64,000 bases of DNA from Stenotrophomonas acidaminiphila (lineage in GTDB: Bacteria; Pseudomonadota; Gammaproteobacteria; Xanthomonadales; Xanthomonadaceae): assembly GCF_001431595.1 (NCBI RefSeq), contig NZ_LDJO01000004.1, positions 1 to 64,000 of the forward strand. The letters are read 5' to 3'. Within the stretch, counting starts at the first letter, position 1; every line of letters starts with the position of its first letter. This document shows, piece after piece, positions 1-7,210 of this stretch. The notes below the pieces were generated by a model, which worked only from the letters and a program-made list of their open reading frames with translations, had not been told where the DNA came from and ran no database searches. The translations under genes were made by a program, and so were the position numbers.

Positions 1-76
1 ACGAGCCCGATCGAGTGAGTCCGGTGCCCCATGGGCTCGAACTCAACCACACCACCAACCAAACGGGAGGAACACC

Positions 77-802
77 ATGCACATTCGACCCCTTCTGGCC
101 GGACTCCTGGTCGGCTCCTTGTTCAGCGGTTGTGCCCGTTCTACCGAGCCCACCTCCAACGACGCGGCGCCGCCGATGCCCAGTAAGGCGCTGACGTACG
201 ATTTCGACAGCGCACCGACAGGGCAGATGCCGCCGGGGTTTACCGCCGCGCTGACCGGTGCGGGCGCACCGGGCGAATGGCGTGTCCAGCAAGTGGACGA
301 CGCCCCTTCGGGCCGTCAGGTCCTGGCCCAGCTCAGCGACGATCGCACCAATGCCCGCTATCCGCATCTGGTGCGCGACGATGCGAGCGCCCGGGATGCT
401 GATATTTCCGTGCGCTTCAAGACCCTCAGCGGCGCAGTGGACGCATCGGCGGGCATCGTCTTTCGCTACCAGGATCGTGGGAACTACTACGTCGTCCGTG
501 CCAACGCCCTGGAGGACAACGTGGTGGCCTACAAGACGCAGAACGGCAAGCGCAGCAACATCGGGGTCAGCAGCAAGGGCGGCGCGTATGGCGTCGAGGC
601 CGAAGTGCCGCATCAGCAATGGAATACGTTGCGCGTGATCGCGAACGGCCCGGTTTTCGAGGTGTTTCTCAACGGCCGCAAACTGTTCGAGACCGAGGAC
701 ACGACCTTCACCGCCCCCGGCAAGATCGGCGTGTGGACCAAGGCCGATGCCGTCACGCAGTTCGATGACCTGAGCGTGACCTCGCTGGACAAGAGCGAGT
801 GA
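77..802 (+). CDS. Lipoprotein with jelly-roll (LamG/DUF1080-like) domain
   Basis: Exported lipoprotein of 241 aa. A short basic start and hydrophobic stretch end in a lipobox with Cys19 (LFSGC), so it is probably lipid-anchored in the envelope. After a flexible linker, residues about 40-235 look like a concanavalin-type beta-sandwich as in the 3-keto-disaccharide hydrolase (DUF1080)/LamG families; the segment VFEVFLNGRKLFET is typical of that fold. No catalytic residues can be assigned. A strong GGGAGGA ribosome site precedes the ATG. The stop overlaps the next start (TGATG), so it is translated with the outer-membrane and ABC transporter genes that follow. The fold call is moderately sure; a ligand-binding or enzymatic role is unknown. 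Bases 1-76 hold only a possible upstream stop (16-18) and a 7-bp inverted repeat (2-8/33-39). Confidence 0.7.
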   Translation: MHIRPLLAGLLVGSLFSGCARSTEPTSNDAAPPMPSKALTYDFDSAPTGQMPPGFTAALTGAGAPGEWRVQQVDDAPSGRQVLAQLSDDRTNARYPHLVRDDASARDADISVRFKTLSGAVDASAGIVFRYQDRGNYYVVRANALEDNVVAYKTQNGKRSNIGVSSKGGAYGVEAEVPHQQWNTLRVIANGPVFEVFLNGRKLFETEDTTFTAPGKIGVWTKADAVTQFDDLSVTSLDKSE

Positions 803-1569
803 TGCGGACAGGCGGTGTGCCCGCACGACGCTGCGCCGCGACGGCGATGCCGTTCGCGCTCGTCGCCTCGCTGCCCGTGCATGCCGCCGGACCTCCGCTG
901 ATCACCGATGACCCTGGCACACCCGGCGACGGTCGCTGGGAAATCAACCTCCCGATCACCCTGGAACAAACGCGCAGCCAGCGGCTTTTCGAGGCCCCAT
1001 TGTTCGACATCAACTATGGGCTCGGCGAGCGCACGCAACTCAAGTTCGAGGTGCCATGGTTGGTGCTCGACAGCCGCGACAACGGCACGACGGACGGGCT
1101 GGGCAAAGCCAAGATCGGCATCAAGCATCGCTTCCTGGACGAGGATCGCCATGGCCTGTCCCTGTCGATCTATCCGCAGCTTGAGTTCAATAACCCGACA
1201 TCGTCGGACGAGCGCGGTCTGGTCGATGAGGGAGCGCGCTTCAAGCTGCCGGTCCAGATGGCGCGCTCGGCCGGGCCTTTCGAACTGTATCTGGAGCTGG
1301 GTTACGAGTTCGTCGAGGCCGACGAGGACGAATGGCTTTACGGTGTCGCGACCAGCTATCGCGTCAATGAGCAACTTGAACTGTTGGCCGAGGTGGCCGG
1401 GGTCGCCAGCCAGGACTTCGATGACGATGTGCTGGTCTTCAATATCGGCACGAAGATCGGCGTCAATGACCATCTCAACCTGCTGTTGTCCGCCGGACGC
1501 AGCTTCCGCGGATCGTCCAGTGGAGAACCGGAGTTGCTGGCCTACTGCGGGCTGCAGTTCCTTCTGTGA
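802..1569 (+). CDS. Outer-membrane channel-like protein (MetA-type transporter family)
   Basis: About 255 aa. A long N-terminal signal region ends near VHA-AG (residues 28-30). The rest alternates aromatic and charged residues in short strand-like blocks (for example the segment from ERTQLKFEVPWLV) and finishes with a hydrophobic terminal strand ending FLL, as expected of a small outer-membrane beta-barrel. It resembles the transporter/Phenol_MetA_deg type family (family recognition from memory). Its ATG overlaps the stop of the lipoprotein gene, and its own stop adjoins the binding-protein gene. Position in the operon suggests it supplies the outer-membrane step for the substrate taken up by the ABC importer; that role is inferred. 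Confidence 0.6.
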   Translation: MRTGGVPARRCAATAMPFALVASLPVHAAGPPLITDDPGTPGDGRWEINLPITLEQTRSQRLFEAPLFDINYGLGERTQLKFEVPWLVLDSRDNGTTDGLGKAKIGIKHRFLDEDRHGLSLSIYPQLEFNNPTSSDERGLVDEGARFKLPVQMARSAGPFELYLELGYEFVEADEDEWLYGVATSYRVNEQLELLAEVAGVASQDFDDDVLVFNIGTKIGVNDHLNLLLSAGRSFRGSSSGEPELLAYCGLQFLL

Positions 1570-1583
1570 TGGAGAGACTCGAC

Positions 1584-2627
1584 ATGACCCGAATGACTAC
1601 CGCATTCCTGACAGGCATTGCCGCGATGGCGATCCTGATCGGCTGCTCCGAAGACAGCGGGGCGCCCCGGCCATCCGGAGAGGTCGTCATCTACACCTCC
1701 GTCGACGAGATCTTCGCGCGCCCCGTCGCCGAGCAGTTCGAGCAGGAAACGGGCATCCGCGTCAGACTCGTCCCGGACACGGAGGAAACCAAGAGCACGG
1801 GCCTGCTCAATCGGCTCATCGCCGAGAAGGATCGGCCGGTGGCCGATGTGTTCTGGAGCGGCGACCCGGTCCGCGCGGCGATCCTCAAGGACAAAGGGGT
1901 GTCCGCGGCCTATCGGCCGTCCACCGCAGCGGGGCTGCCGGCGCGCTATTCCGATCCCGAGCATCATTGGACCGGCTTTTCCGCCCGTGCGCGCGTGCTC
2001 ATCTACAACACCCAGTTGGTCAGCGACGATCGCAAGCCGGCTTCGGTCATGGATTTGCTGGACGATCGCTTCAAGGACCGGGCGTGCATCGCCAATCCGC
2101 TGTTCGGTACCACCTCGATGCACGCCGCGGCATTGTTCTCCGTGCTGGGCGAGGCGGGCGCGAAGCAATTCTTCGATGGGTTCATCGCCAACGGCGGAAA
2201 GATCCTGTCCTCCAACGGCGAGGTGCGCCGGCGCACGGCGACCGGTGAGTGCGCGGTCGGGCTCACCGACACCGACGACTTCAATGTCGCCCGCATCGAG
2301 GGCAAGCCCGTGCGCGCGGTCTATCCGGACGCCACCGGCATGGGGACGCTGATCATCCCCAACAGCGCCGTGTTGATTGCGCGGGCGCCGCACGCCGATG
2401 CCGGCAAGCGGTTCATCGACTACCTGCTGCGCGAGGAAACCGAGCGGCGGCTGGCCGAAAGCGAGGCCGCCCAGATGCCGATCCGGCCGGGCGTGCCGGT
2501 TCCGCCGCATGTGGTGCCGCTGGCGCAACTCTCGCCGATGACCGTGGACTACGCACAGCTCGCCCCCTTGCAGGAATCGCTCTCGCGCGGCTACCTCAAG
2601 CAGTGGGTGGACCTCAACCTGCGATGA
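1584..2627 (+). CDS. ABC transporter substrate-binding lipoprotein (FbpA/AfuA-like)
   Basis: Periplasmic binding protein of 347 aa for the importer encoded next. Start 1584 is chosen because GGAG lies 8 bases upstream and the signal follows at once; in-frame GTG/ATG at 1566/1569 overlap the previous gene. The lipobox LIGC puts the lipidated Cys at residue 21. The mature protein opens with VVIYTSVDE, characteristic of the type II binding proteins of Fe(III), thiamine and 2-aminoethylphosphonate systems. The paired tyrosines that chelate ferric iron in FbpA are not evident in the expected C-terminal-half region (TDTDDFNVAR), so an iron substrate should not be assumed. The stop overlaps the permease start (ATGA). 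Confidence 0.8.
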   Translation: MTRMTTAFLTGIAAMAILIGCSEDSGAPRPSGEVVIYTSVDEIFARPVAEQFEQETGIRVRLVPDTEETKSTGLLNRLIAEKDRPVADVFWSGDPVRAAILKDKGVSAAYRPSTAAGLPARYSDPEHHWTGFSARARVLIYNTQLVSDDRKPASVMDLLDDRFKDRACIANPLFGTTSMHAAALFSVLGEAGAKQFFDGFIANGGKILSSNGEVRRRTATGECAVGLTDTDDFNVARIEGKPVRAVYPDATGMGTLIIPNSAVLIARAPHADAGKRFIDYLLREETERRLAESEAAQMPIRPGVPVPPHVVPLAQLSPMTVDYAQLAPLQESLSRGYLKQWVDLNLR

Positions 2628-4168
2628 TCTCGCCCCTGCGCCTTGAGCAGGACGGCCACTGGCGCAGTGCGGGGCTGGCGATCTGCTTCCTGCCCGTCTT
2701 CGCGGTGGTGACGATGTTGCTCGGCCGTGCGCTGCTGAGCGCATCCGGGGCCTGGCCCGATGCATCGTTCGTATCGGCGTTGGGCGGCAGTCTGCGCATG
2801 GCGCTGGCCGTGGGGGCGATCGCCCTGGGCCTCGGCCTGCCGACGGGCGTGATGGCGGCGCTCTATCGTTTTCCAGGTCGAACCTGGCTGCTCACGCTGG
2901 TCATGCTGCCTATCCTGGCGCCCTCGTTTCTCTGGGCCATTGGCTGGTCTGCGTTGGCGTCCCGTTGGAGTACGGCGACGGGCCTGTTGGAAGGCATACC
3001 GGGGTTGGTCCTCGCCCATGCCGGGGTCGCCACCCCGATCGTGGCGTTGACCACATTCGCTGCCGCCGGCAGCCTCACCGCATCACAGGTGGATGCAGTG
3101 CGCGTCAGCAACGGGGAGACGGCGGTGGTGTGGCATGCCGCCCGCCACGTGGCGCCGCCGGCGGCGCTTGCGACCGTGCTGGTCGCAGTGTTGATGCTTT
3201 CCGATCCCGGCCCGGGGATGATTTTCGGCGTGCGCACCGTCGCCGGAGACCTGCTCACCAGCTTTTCGTCCCAATACGATTTCCTGCTGGCCGCACGCCA
3301 GAGTCTTGGGTTGGCGGCCGTGGTGGTGGTGCTCACCGTCCCGATACTCGCCGTGGCGACACCGCGCCTAGCGGATGCGATCCTGGCCAGACAACTCCGA
3401 CCGCTGCAGCCCGTGCCGCGGCGGCTGCCGGGCAGCATCGCAGCGGCAATGCTTGCGTTGGTGATCGTGGGCGGGTTGCTGGCGCCGCTGACCGGTCTGT
3501 TGCTGCCGCTGCGTCCGGGCGCCAGCCTGCAACTGGCGACCGAAACCCTGGCGCGAACCGGCATGGATACGCTTCTGTATGCCTTCGGTGCCGGAGTACT
3601 GGCGACTGCACTCGGATTCGCTGTCGCCCTCTGCGCCGGGCGCACGCCACGCCTGCGCATCGTGACGTTGGTGCTCGCGCTGGTCGTGCTGGTGCAACCG
3701 CCCGCGTTGCTCGCGCTGGGCGTCGTCGAACTCGCCGCATCCGCGCCCGCATCCGCCGATCCGGTGCTGCGCGGCCCGCTGGTCGTGTGCGTCACATTGG
3801 CGCTGCGTCTGTTTCCGCTCGCGGTGCTGCTCGGCCTGCGGGCCTGGGGCGGATTGGCCCCCTCCTGGGCGCAAGCCGCCGCCGTGCACGGCGTTCCGCT
3901 CTCCCGTTATCTGGGCCGCGTCGCCGCGCCCTTGCTGGCGCCCAGCGCGCTGGCCTCGGTGCTGCTGGTGGCATTGCTGGCCAGCGCCGACGTGAGCACC
4001 GTGCTGCTCCTGCACCCGCCCGGCCACCCCTCGCTGCCACTGACCATCTTCACCGTCATGGCCAATGCCCCGGAGGCCTGGACCGCAGCGCTGTGCCTGA
4101 TCTACGTCCTGGCCGTGATGGCGGTGCTGGGGATGGTGCGATTCGGCCTTGGCAGGTGGTCACGATGA
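2624..4168 (+). CDS. ABC transporter permease, fused two-domain (FbpB/ThiP type)
   Basis: Inner-membrane permease of 514 aa with about 12 hydrophobic segments in two halves, the arrangement of the FbpB, ThiP and PhnU-like permeases in which two BPD_transp_1 domains are fused. Each half has a cytoplasmic EAA-type coupling loop: residues about 164-181 (around GETAVVWHAARHVAPP) and about 418-438 (around AAAVHGVPLSRYLGRVAAPL). Fusion means one gene provides the whole channel. It starts inside the stop of the binding-protein gene and ends inside the start of the ATPase gene, both as ATGA overlaps, so translation is coupled. The substrate is undetermined. Confidence 0.85.
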   Translation: MISPLRLEQDGHWRSAGLAICFLPVFAVVTMLLGRALLSASGAWPDASFVSALGGSLRMALAVGAIALGLGLPTGVMAALYRFPGRTWLLTLVMLPILAPSFLWAIGWSALASRWSTATGLLEGIPGLVLAHAGVATPIVALTTFAAAGSLTASQVDAVRVSNGETAVVWHAARHVAPPAALATVLVAVLMLSDPGPGMIFGVRTVAGDLLTSFSSQYDFLLAARQSLGLAAVVVVLTVPILAVATPRLADAILARQLRPLQPVPRRLPGSIAAAMLALVIVGGLLAPLTGLLLPLRPGASLQLATETLARTGMDTLLYAFGAGVLATALGFAVALCAGRTPRLRIVTLVLALVVLVQPPALLALGVVELAASAPASADPVLRGPLVVCVTLALRLFPLAVLLGLRAWGGLAPSWAQAAAVHGVPLSRYLGRVAAPLLAPSALASVLLVALLASADVSTVLLLHPPGHPSLPLTIFTVMANAPEAWTAALCLIYVLAVMAVLGMVRFGLGRWSR

Positions 4169-4905
4169 ACCCAGCGGCGTTCCGCCTCGAAGGGATCGGC
4201 AAGGTCTTCGACGACCATGCCGTGCTGGCCGATGTCTCGTTGGATTTCGAGTTCGGGCAGCACACCGCCATCGTCGGCCCTTCCGGCTGCGGCAAGACCA
4301 CGCTGCTGCGCTTGCTGGCGGGCCTGGATGCGCCGACGGCCGGCAAGGTGCTCCTCGGCGGCCAGCTCCTGTCCGCCCCCGGTCGCATCCTGGTACCAGC
4401 GCATTCCCGCCGCATCGGCCTGGTATTCCAGGACCTGGCACTGTGGCCGAATCTGAGCGCTCTGGATAACGTGCTGCTCGGACTACCGGGCTTGAGGCGT
4501 GCGCGATCAGGCGCCCGGGCCCAGGCGCTCGATGCACTGGAGCGCTGCGGAATCCAAGATCTGGCCAACGCCCGGCCTGGCCGCTTGTCCGGCGGCCAGC
4601 AGCAGCGGGTCGCGATCGCCCGCGCCATTGCGGTGCGACCGCAGTTCCTGTTGCTGGATGAACCGTTTGCCGGATTGGATCTGGTGACGAAAGACGCGCT
4701 GTTCGGTCAGATCGCCGAGCTGTGCCGAGCCCTCGGGTCCACGGTCATCCTGGTCACGCACGATCCGGCGGAAGTCGCCCAGCTCTGCGAACGGGTCGTC
4801 GTGCTGGAACGCGGCCAGGTCGTCGAGGCCGGTCGCTTCGGGGAGTTGCTGCAGGCTCCCCAGTCCGCGCTTCTGCGCCGATTCAAGGCGCACCAACAGG
4901 CGTGA
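4165..4905 (+). CDS. ABC transporter ATP-binding protein
   Basis: Nucleotide-binding subunit of 246 aa powering the importer. Complete ABC motifs: Walker A GPSGCGKTT (residues about 38-46), Q-loop in VFQDLALWPN, signature LSGGQQQ (about 142-148), Walker B LLLDEP (about 162-167) and H-loop in VTHDP. It is shorter than many FbpC/PotA-type ATPases because no C-terminal TOBE-like regulatory domain follows the H-loop; it ends soon after. Last gene of the five-gene module. A large inverted repeat begins 7 bases after the stop. Confidence 0.88.
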   Translation: MNPAAFRLEGIGKVFDDHAVLADVSLDFEFGQHTAIVGPSGCGKTTLLRLLAGLDAPTAGKVLLGGQLLSAPGRILVPAHSRRIGLVFQDLALWPNLSALDNVLLGLPGLRRARSGARAQALDALERCGIQDLANARPGRLSGGQQQRVAIARAIAVRPQFLLLDEPFAGLDLVTKDALFGQIAELCRALGSTVILVTHDPAEVAQLCERVVVLERGQVVEAGRFGELLQAPQSALLRRFKAHQQA

Positions 4906-4911
4906 CACTCG

Positions 4912-4958
4912 CAGTACGGCACGATCCCGATTGGGCCACCAACGGCCCTGCCGTACTG
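4912..4958. repeat. Nested inverted repeat after the transporter operon
   Basis: Perfect 10-bp arms CAGTACGGCA (4912-4921) and TGCCGTACTG (4949-4958) enclose an inner stem GGGCC (4933-4937)/GGCCC (4944-4948) with an 11-base bulge on the left side only. There is no T-run after it, so it is not a canonical intrinsic terminator. It could stabilise the transporter mRNA 3' end or mark a recombination or insertion border. Confidence 0.6.
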
Positions 4959-4995
4959 AAATTCCCGCCGCCGCACCCGACAAACAAGCTTCAGG

Positions 4996-5018
4996 CGGGA
5001 TAAGCCACTATTATCCCG
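4996..5018. repeat. 8-bp inverted repeat CGGGATAA/TTATCCCG
   Basis: Arms CGGGATAA (4996-5003) and TTATCCCG (5011-5018) with a 7-base spacer, about 40 bases before the kfrA-like promoter. Possible operator or part of the kfrA control region; no further assignment. Confidence 0.4.
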
Positions 5019-5055
5019 TGTGAAATTACATCAGCATTCTCCGCGATTGTGTAAT

Positions 5056-5093
5056 TTGATTGGTATGTAATTACGTGGTATGTAATACATTAC
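5056..5093 (+). promoter_or_regulatory. Promoter and probable autoregulatory operator of kfrA-like gene
   Basis: TTGATT (5056-5061), 17-base spacer, TATGTA (5079-5084) form a sigma-70-like promoter in an AT-rich island. The spacer and -10 are built from a direct repeat TGGTATGTAAT (5061-5071 and 5076-5086, 15-bp period) and two palindromes, GTAATTAC (5067-5074) and GTAATACATTAC (5082-5093). KfrA of IncP plasmids represses its own promoter, so these are likely binding sites of the protein encoded downstream. A strong AGAGGAGG ribosome site follows at 5103-5110. Confidence 0.6.
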
Positions 5094-5115
5094 GAAATAA
5101 TCAGAGGAGGCGGCC

Positions 5116-6171
5116 ATGGCCCGCAGCGGGTTGTACAAGAGCGAGGTGCAGAAGGCTCGCGACGCCCTGCGGGCGCAGGGCAAACACCCGTCGGTGGACG
5201 CGGTGCGGGTGGCGCTGGGCAACACCGGCTCCAAGACCACGATCCACCGCTACCTCAAGGAACTGGAGGAGGAAGAAGGGCAAGGCATCGGCGCCAAGGT
5301 CGCTGTCAGCGAGGCCCTGCAGGACCTGGTCGGCCGGCTGGCGGCGCGCCTGCATGAGGAGGCCGAGGCGGTGGTGGCCGAAGCACAGCAGCGCTTTGCC
5401 GCGCAGTTGCAGGAGCACAGCGAGGCGCTGGAACAGGCGCGGCAGGAAGCGACCGCCTTGAGCAACCAACTGCAGCGCACCGAAGCCGCACTGCACGAGG
5501 AGCGGACCGCCCACGCTTCGGCCCAGCAGTCCTTGGCGGAGCGGATCACGGAAATCGCCCAGCTCAGCGAGCGCATCGCCGGCCTGACCGCCCGCGTGAC
5601 CGAGCACGAAGCCCATGCGAAATCGCTGGAAGAGAAGCATGCCCACGCCCGTGAGGCGCTGGAGCACTACCGGACCTCGGTGAAGGAGCAGCGCGAGCAG
5701 GAACAACGCCGCCACGAGCACCAGGTGCAGGAACTGCAGGTGGCACTGCGCCAGGCCAACGAGGCCCTGATGGCAAAGAACCACGAGCTGCTGCAGCTCA
5801 ACCGCGACAACAGCCAGTGGCTGGAGCGCCATGGACGCGTGGAGCGGGAATTGGCCGAAGCCCGCCGCGGCATCGAGGCGCAGCAGAAGGAACTGGATGT
5901 CTTGCGGTTGACGGCCGCGGAGCATCATGCGCTGCAGGGGCGCTGGGCTGAAGACGCACAAGCGCTGGAGGATGCGCGGGCTGAACTGGTCAACTCCCGT
6001 ACGGAAGCGATAAAGGAAAGGGAGCGTCGCGAGCAGGCCGAAGCCGATGCCTTGCGTGCCGGCGTGCGCCTCGAAACACTGGAGCAGCTACTGGCACAGC
6101 TGAAACCCGATCAGGCCGCTGCCGACACGGCGTCAGGCGGAAAGGGCCGGGGGCGTGGGCAGCCCCGATAA
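5116..6171 (+). CDS. KfrA-type DNA-binding coiled-coil protein
   Basis: Protein of 351 aa. Residues about 5-115 match the KfrA N-terminal DNA-binding domain: YKSEVQKARDALRAQG, then HPSVDAVRVALGNTGSKTTIHRYL, a helix-turn-helix typical of the family. From about residue 95 to 335 it is one long alpha-helical coiled coil rich in E, Q, A and R, ending in a short basic glycine-rich tail. IncP KfrA is an autoregulator that forms filamentous structures and aids plasmid maintenance; homologues are common in ICEclc/PAGI-2-like elements. A role in ICE maintenance or segregation is inferred. Strong promoter and operator upstream, intrinsic terminator overlapping its stop codon. Confidence 0.85.
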   Translation: MARSGLYKSEVQKARDALRAQGKHPSVDAVRVALGNTGSKTTIHRYLKELEEEEGQGIGAKVAVSEALQDLVGRLAARLHEEAEAVVAEAQQRFAAQLQEHSEALEQARQEATALSNQLQRTEAALHEERTAHASAQQSLAERITEIAQLSERIAGLTARVTEHEAHAKSLEEKHAHAREALEHYRTSVKEQREQEQRRHEHQVQELQVALRQANEALMAKNHELLQLNRDNSQWLERHGRVERELAEARRGIEAQQKELDVLRLTAAEHHALQGRWAEDAQALEDARAELVNSRTEAIKERERREQAEADALRAGVRLETLEQLLAQLKPDQAAADTASGGKGRGRGQPR

Positions 6172-6183
6172 GGGGCCATTTTT
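6162..6183 (+). terminator. Intrinsic terminator of kfrA-like gene
   Basis: GCCCC (6162-6166), loop GATAA, GGGGC (6172-6176), then CATTTTT. The stop codon TAA (6169-6171) lies in the loop, an unusually tight arrangement. Confidence 0.75.
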
Positions 6184-6266
6184 ATCCGGCAACCATATGT
6201 TTTCAAAGAAGAAATTAGATTCTGCGAGTCATTTTTACACGTATGTCGGCTGAACCCCGTCTCGAT

Positions 6267-6893
6267 TCAATGCACCTGGACGCCCAGCACGTTGAACACG
6301 GCCTCGGCCACGTCATCGATCGTGCCATGCGTCACCGCATCCACCGGCGAGCGACCGCCCAGGCCTTCGAGCGGTTCGGACAGCGCGCGGTAGATCGTCC
6401 AGTGGTCGATGCCCTCGACCTCCTGAAGCACGGTTTGGGTCAACTGCTGCTTCACCGGGTCGAGCTGCCAGTCGGGCAGCTTCTGGCCGCGCGGCCCCAC
6501 GTTCAGCGCCAGCAGACGACGGGCGAGGATGTCCTTGTAGATTTGCTGGCGCGACTTGTCCGCCAGCTTGGCGAACTCGGCGGGCGGCAGGTTGTGCGGC
6601 TGGTTGAAGGCTTCCAGCAGCACGGCGCGGCCTCGCTGGACGTCGGTTTCAGTCGGTGCCCAACGCGTGTCGGCGCGCAACGTGGCCGCCTTGCGCTGCA
6701 AGGCCTGCGCTACCGTTTCACCTTCCAGGTTGGCGGGCAGCGTCACCGCCTCCACGCGCTCGTGGATGAACGCCTGCAACTCGGCCGCGAAAGCCGGGGC
6801 ATCCCGGATTTCGACGGTATCGGCGAAGCGGCGCACATCCTCCACCGTGACGCGCGGCAGCCGGTCGGCAATGAATTCGATCGCAGTGGGCAT
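6267..6893 (-). CDS. Small ICE protein sharing the integrase C-terminal domain
   Basis: Protein of 208 aa. Residues about 100-205 align end to end with the C-terminal part of the integrase at 19376-21319: both have an NLP..F.KLA.KS..QI segment, then RGQ.(L/V)PDWQL, a DxWxxYR(A/M)L motif and a terminal I/VMG or VLG helix. The first part can be read as a helix-turn-helix and the last part (LGGRSPVDAV) recalls Xre/MbcA/ParS-type domains, but this is fold-level inference only. Residues 1-95 are helical and unassigned. A ribosome site GGGAG precedes the ATG and a near-consensus promoter lies just upstream. It is convergent with kfrA and divergent from traI. Likely a regulator or DNA-binding accessory of the ICE. 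Confidence 0.65.
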   Translation of the reverse strand: MPTAIEFIADRLPRVTVEDVRRFADTVEIRDAPAFAAELQAFIHERVEAVTLPANLEGETVAQALQRKAATLRADTRWAPTETDVQRGRAVLLEAFNQPHNLPPAEFAKLADKSRQQIYKDILARRLLALNVGPRGQKLPDWQLDPVKQQLTQTVLQEVEGIDHWTIYRALSEPLEGLGGRSPVDAVTHGTIDDVAEAVFNVLGVQVH

Positions 6894-6926
6894 GGTCAGC
6901 TCCCAGGTAGGTTTGAGACAGGGTTC

Positions 6927-6955
6927 ACTATAGTCGCCTTTGTCGCTTTTGTCAA
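6927..6955 (-). promoter_or_regulatory. Near-consensus promoter with repeated GCGAC boxes
   Basis: On the minus strand TTGACA (6950-6955), exactly 17 bases, TATAGT (6927-6932), about 35 bases before the start of the 208-aa gene. GCGAC occurs three times in the same phase around it (forward GTCGC at 6933, 6942 and 6960), two copies between -35 and -10 and one just upstream. This looks like an operator for tight control of a very strong promoter, perhaps by the gene's own product. Confidence 0.7.
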
Positions 6956-7210
6956 CTTAGTCGCCTGAGTGGGAGCCTACCTGTGTGGTGTAGCGTCCCG
7001 GCAGCATAGGCCGGGGGCCAGCACCAGGTCGCCGTCCAATCCATTCGTGCGGGTTCCACATTGACGCTGGAGCCGCAGCCCAGGCCCCGCTATACCGAAA
7101 CGGTTAAAGGCCAAAGGGTCGAAACGGCAAGGGAATGGGGTGCAAGGGGAAAGGCCCTACCTCGAAAAGGCCAAAAGGCCTCCCGCCCGGCCCACCATCA
7201 GGACATCGAC
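6956..7210. other. Intergenic region before the relaxase gene
   Basis: Together with the promoter above it forms a gene-free stretch of about 317 bases. Bases 7100-7200 are purine-rich with repeated AAAGGCC/AAGGCC units (near 7106, 7149, 7167 and 7176). No long inverted repeat or clear promoter for traI was seen. Its place beside a MobH relaxase makes it one candidate location for the transfer origin, without direct evidence. Confidence 0.3.

Noticed and set aside
908..2248. 446-codon open frame overlapping the outer-membrane and binding-protein genes
   Set aside because: Arg/Ser-rich out-of-frame shadow; the two real genes have signal peptides and overlaps that exclude it.
1584..4905. Annotation as ferric iron importer FbpABC
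   Set aside because: Superfamily fits, but the paired tyrosine ligands are not evident and no iron-linked gene is nearby; left as unknown substrate.
4912..4958. Intrinsic terminator after the ABC ATPase
   Set aside because: Good stem but no U-run on either side; kept as an inverted repeat only.
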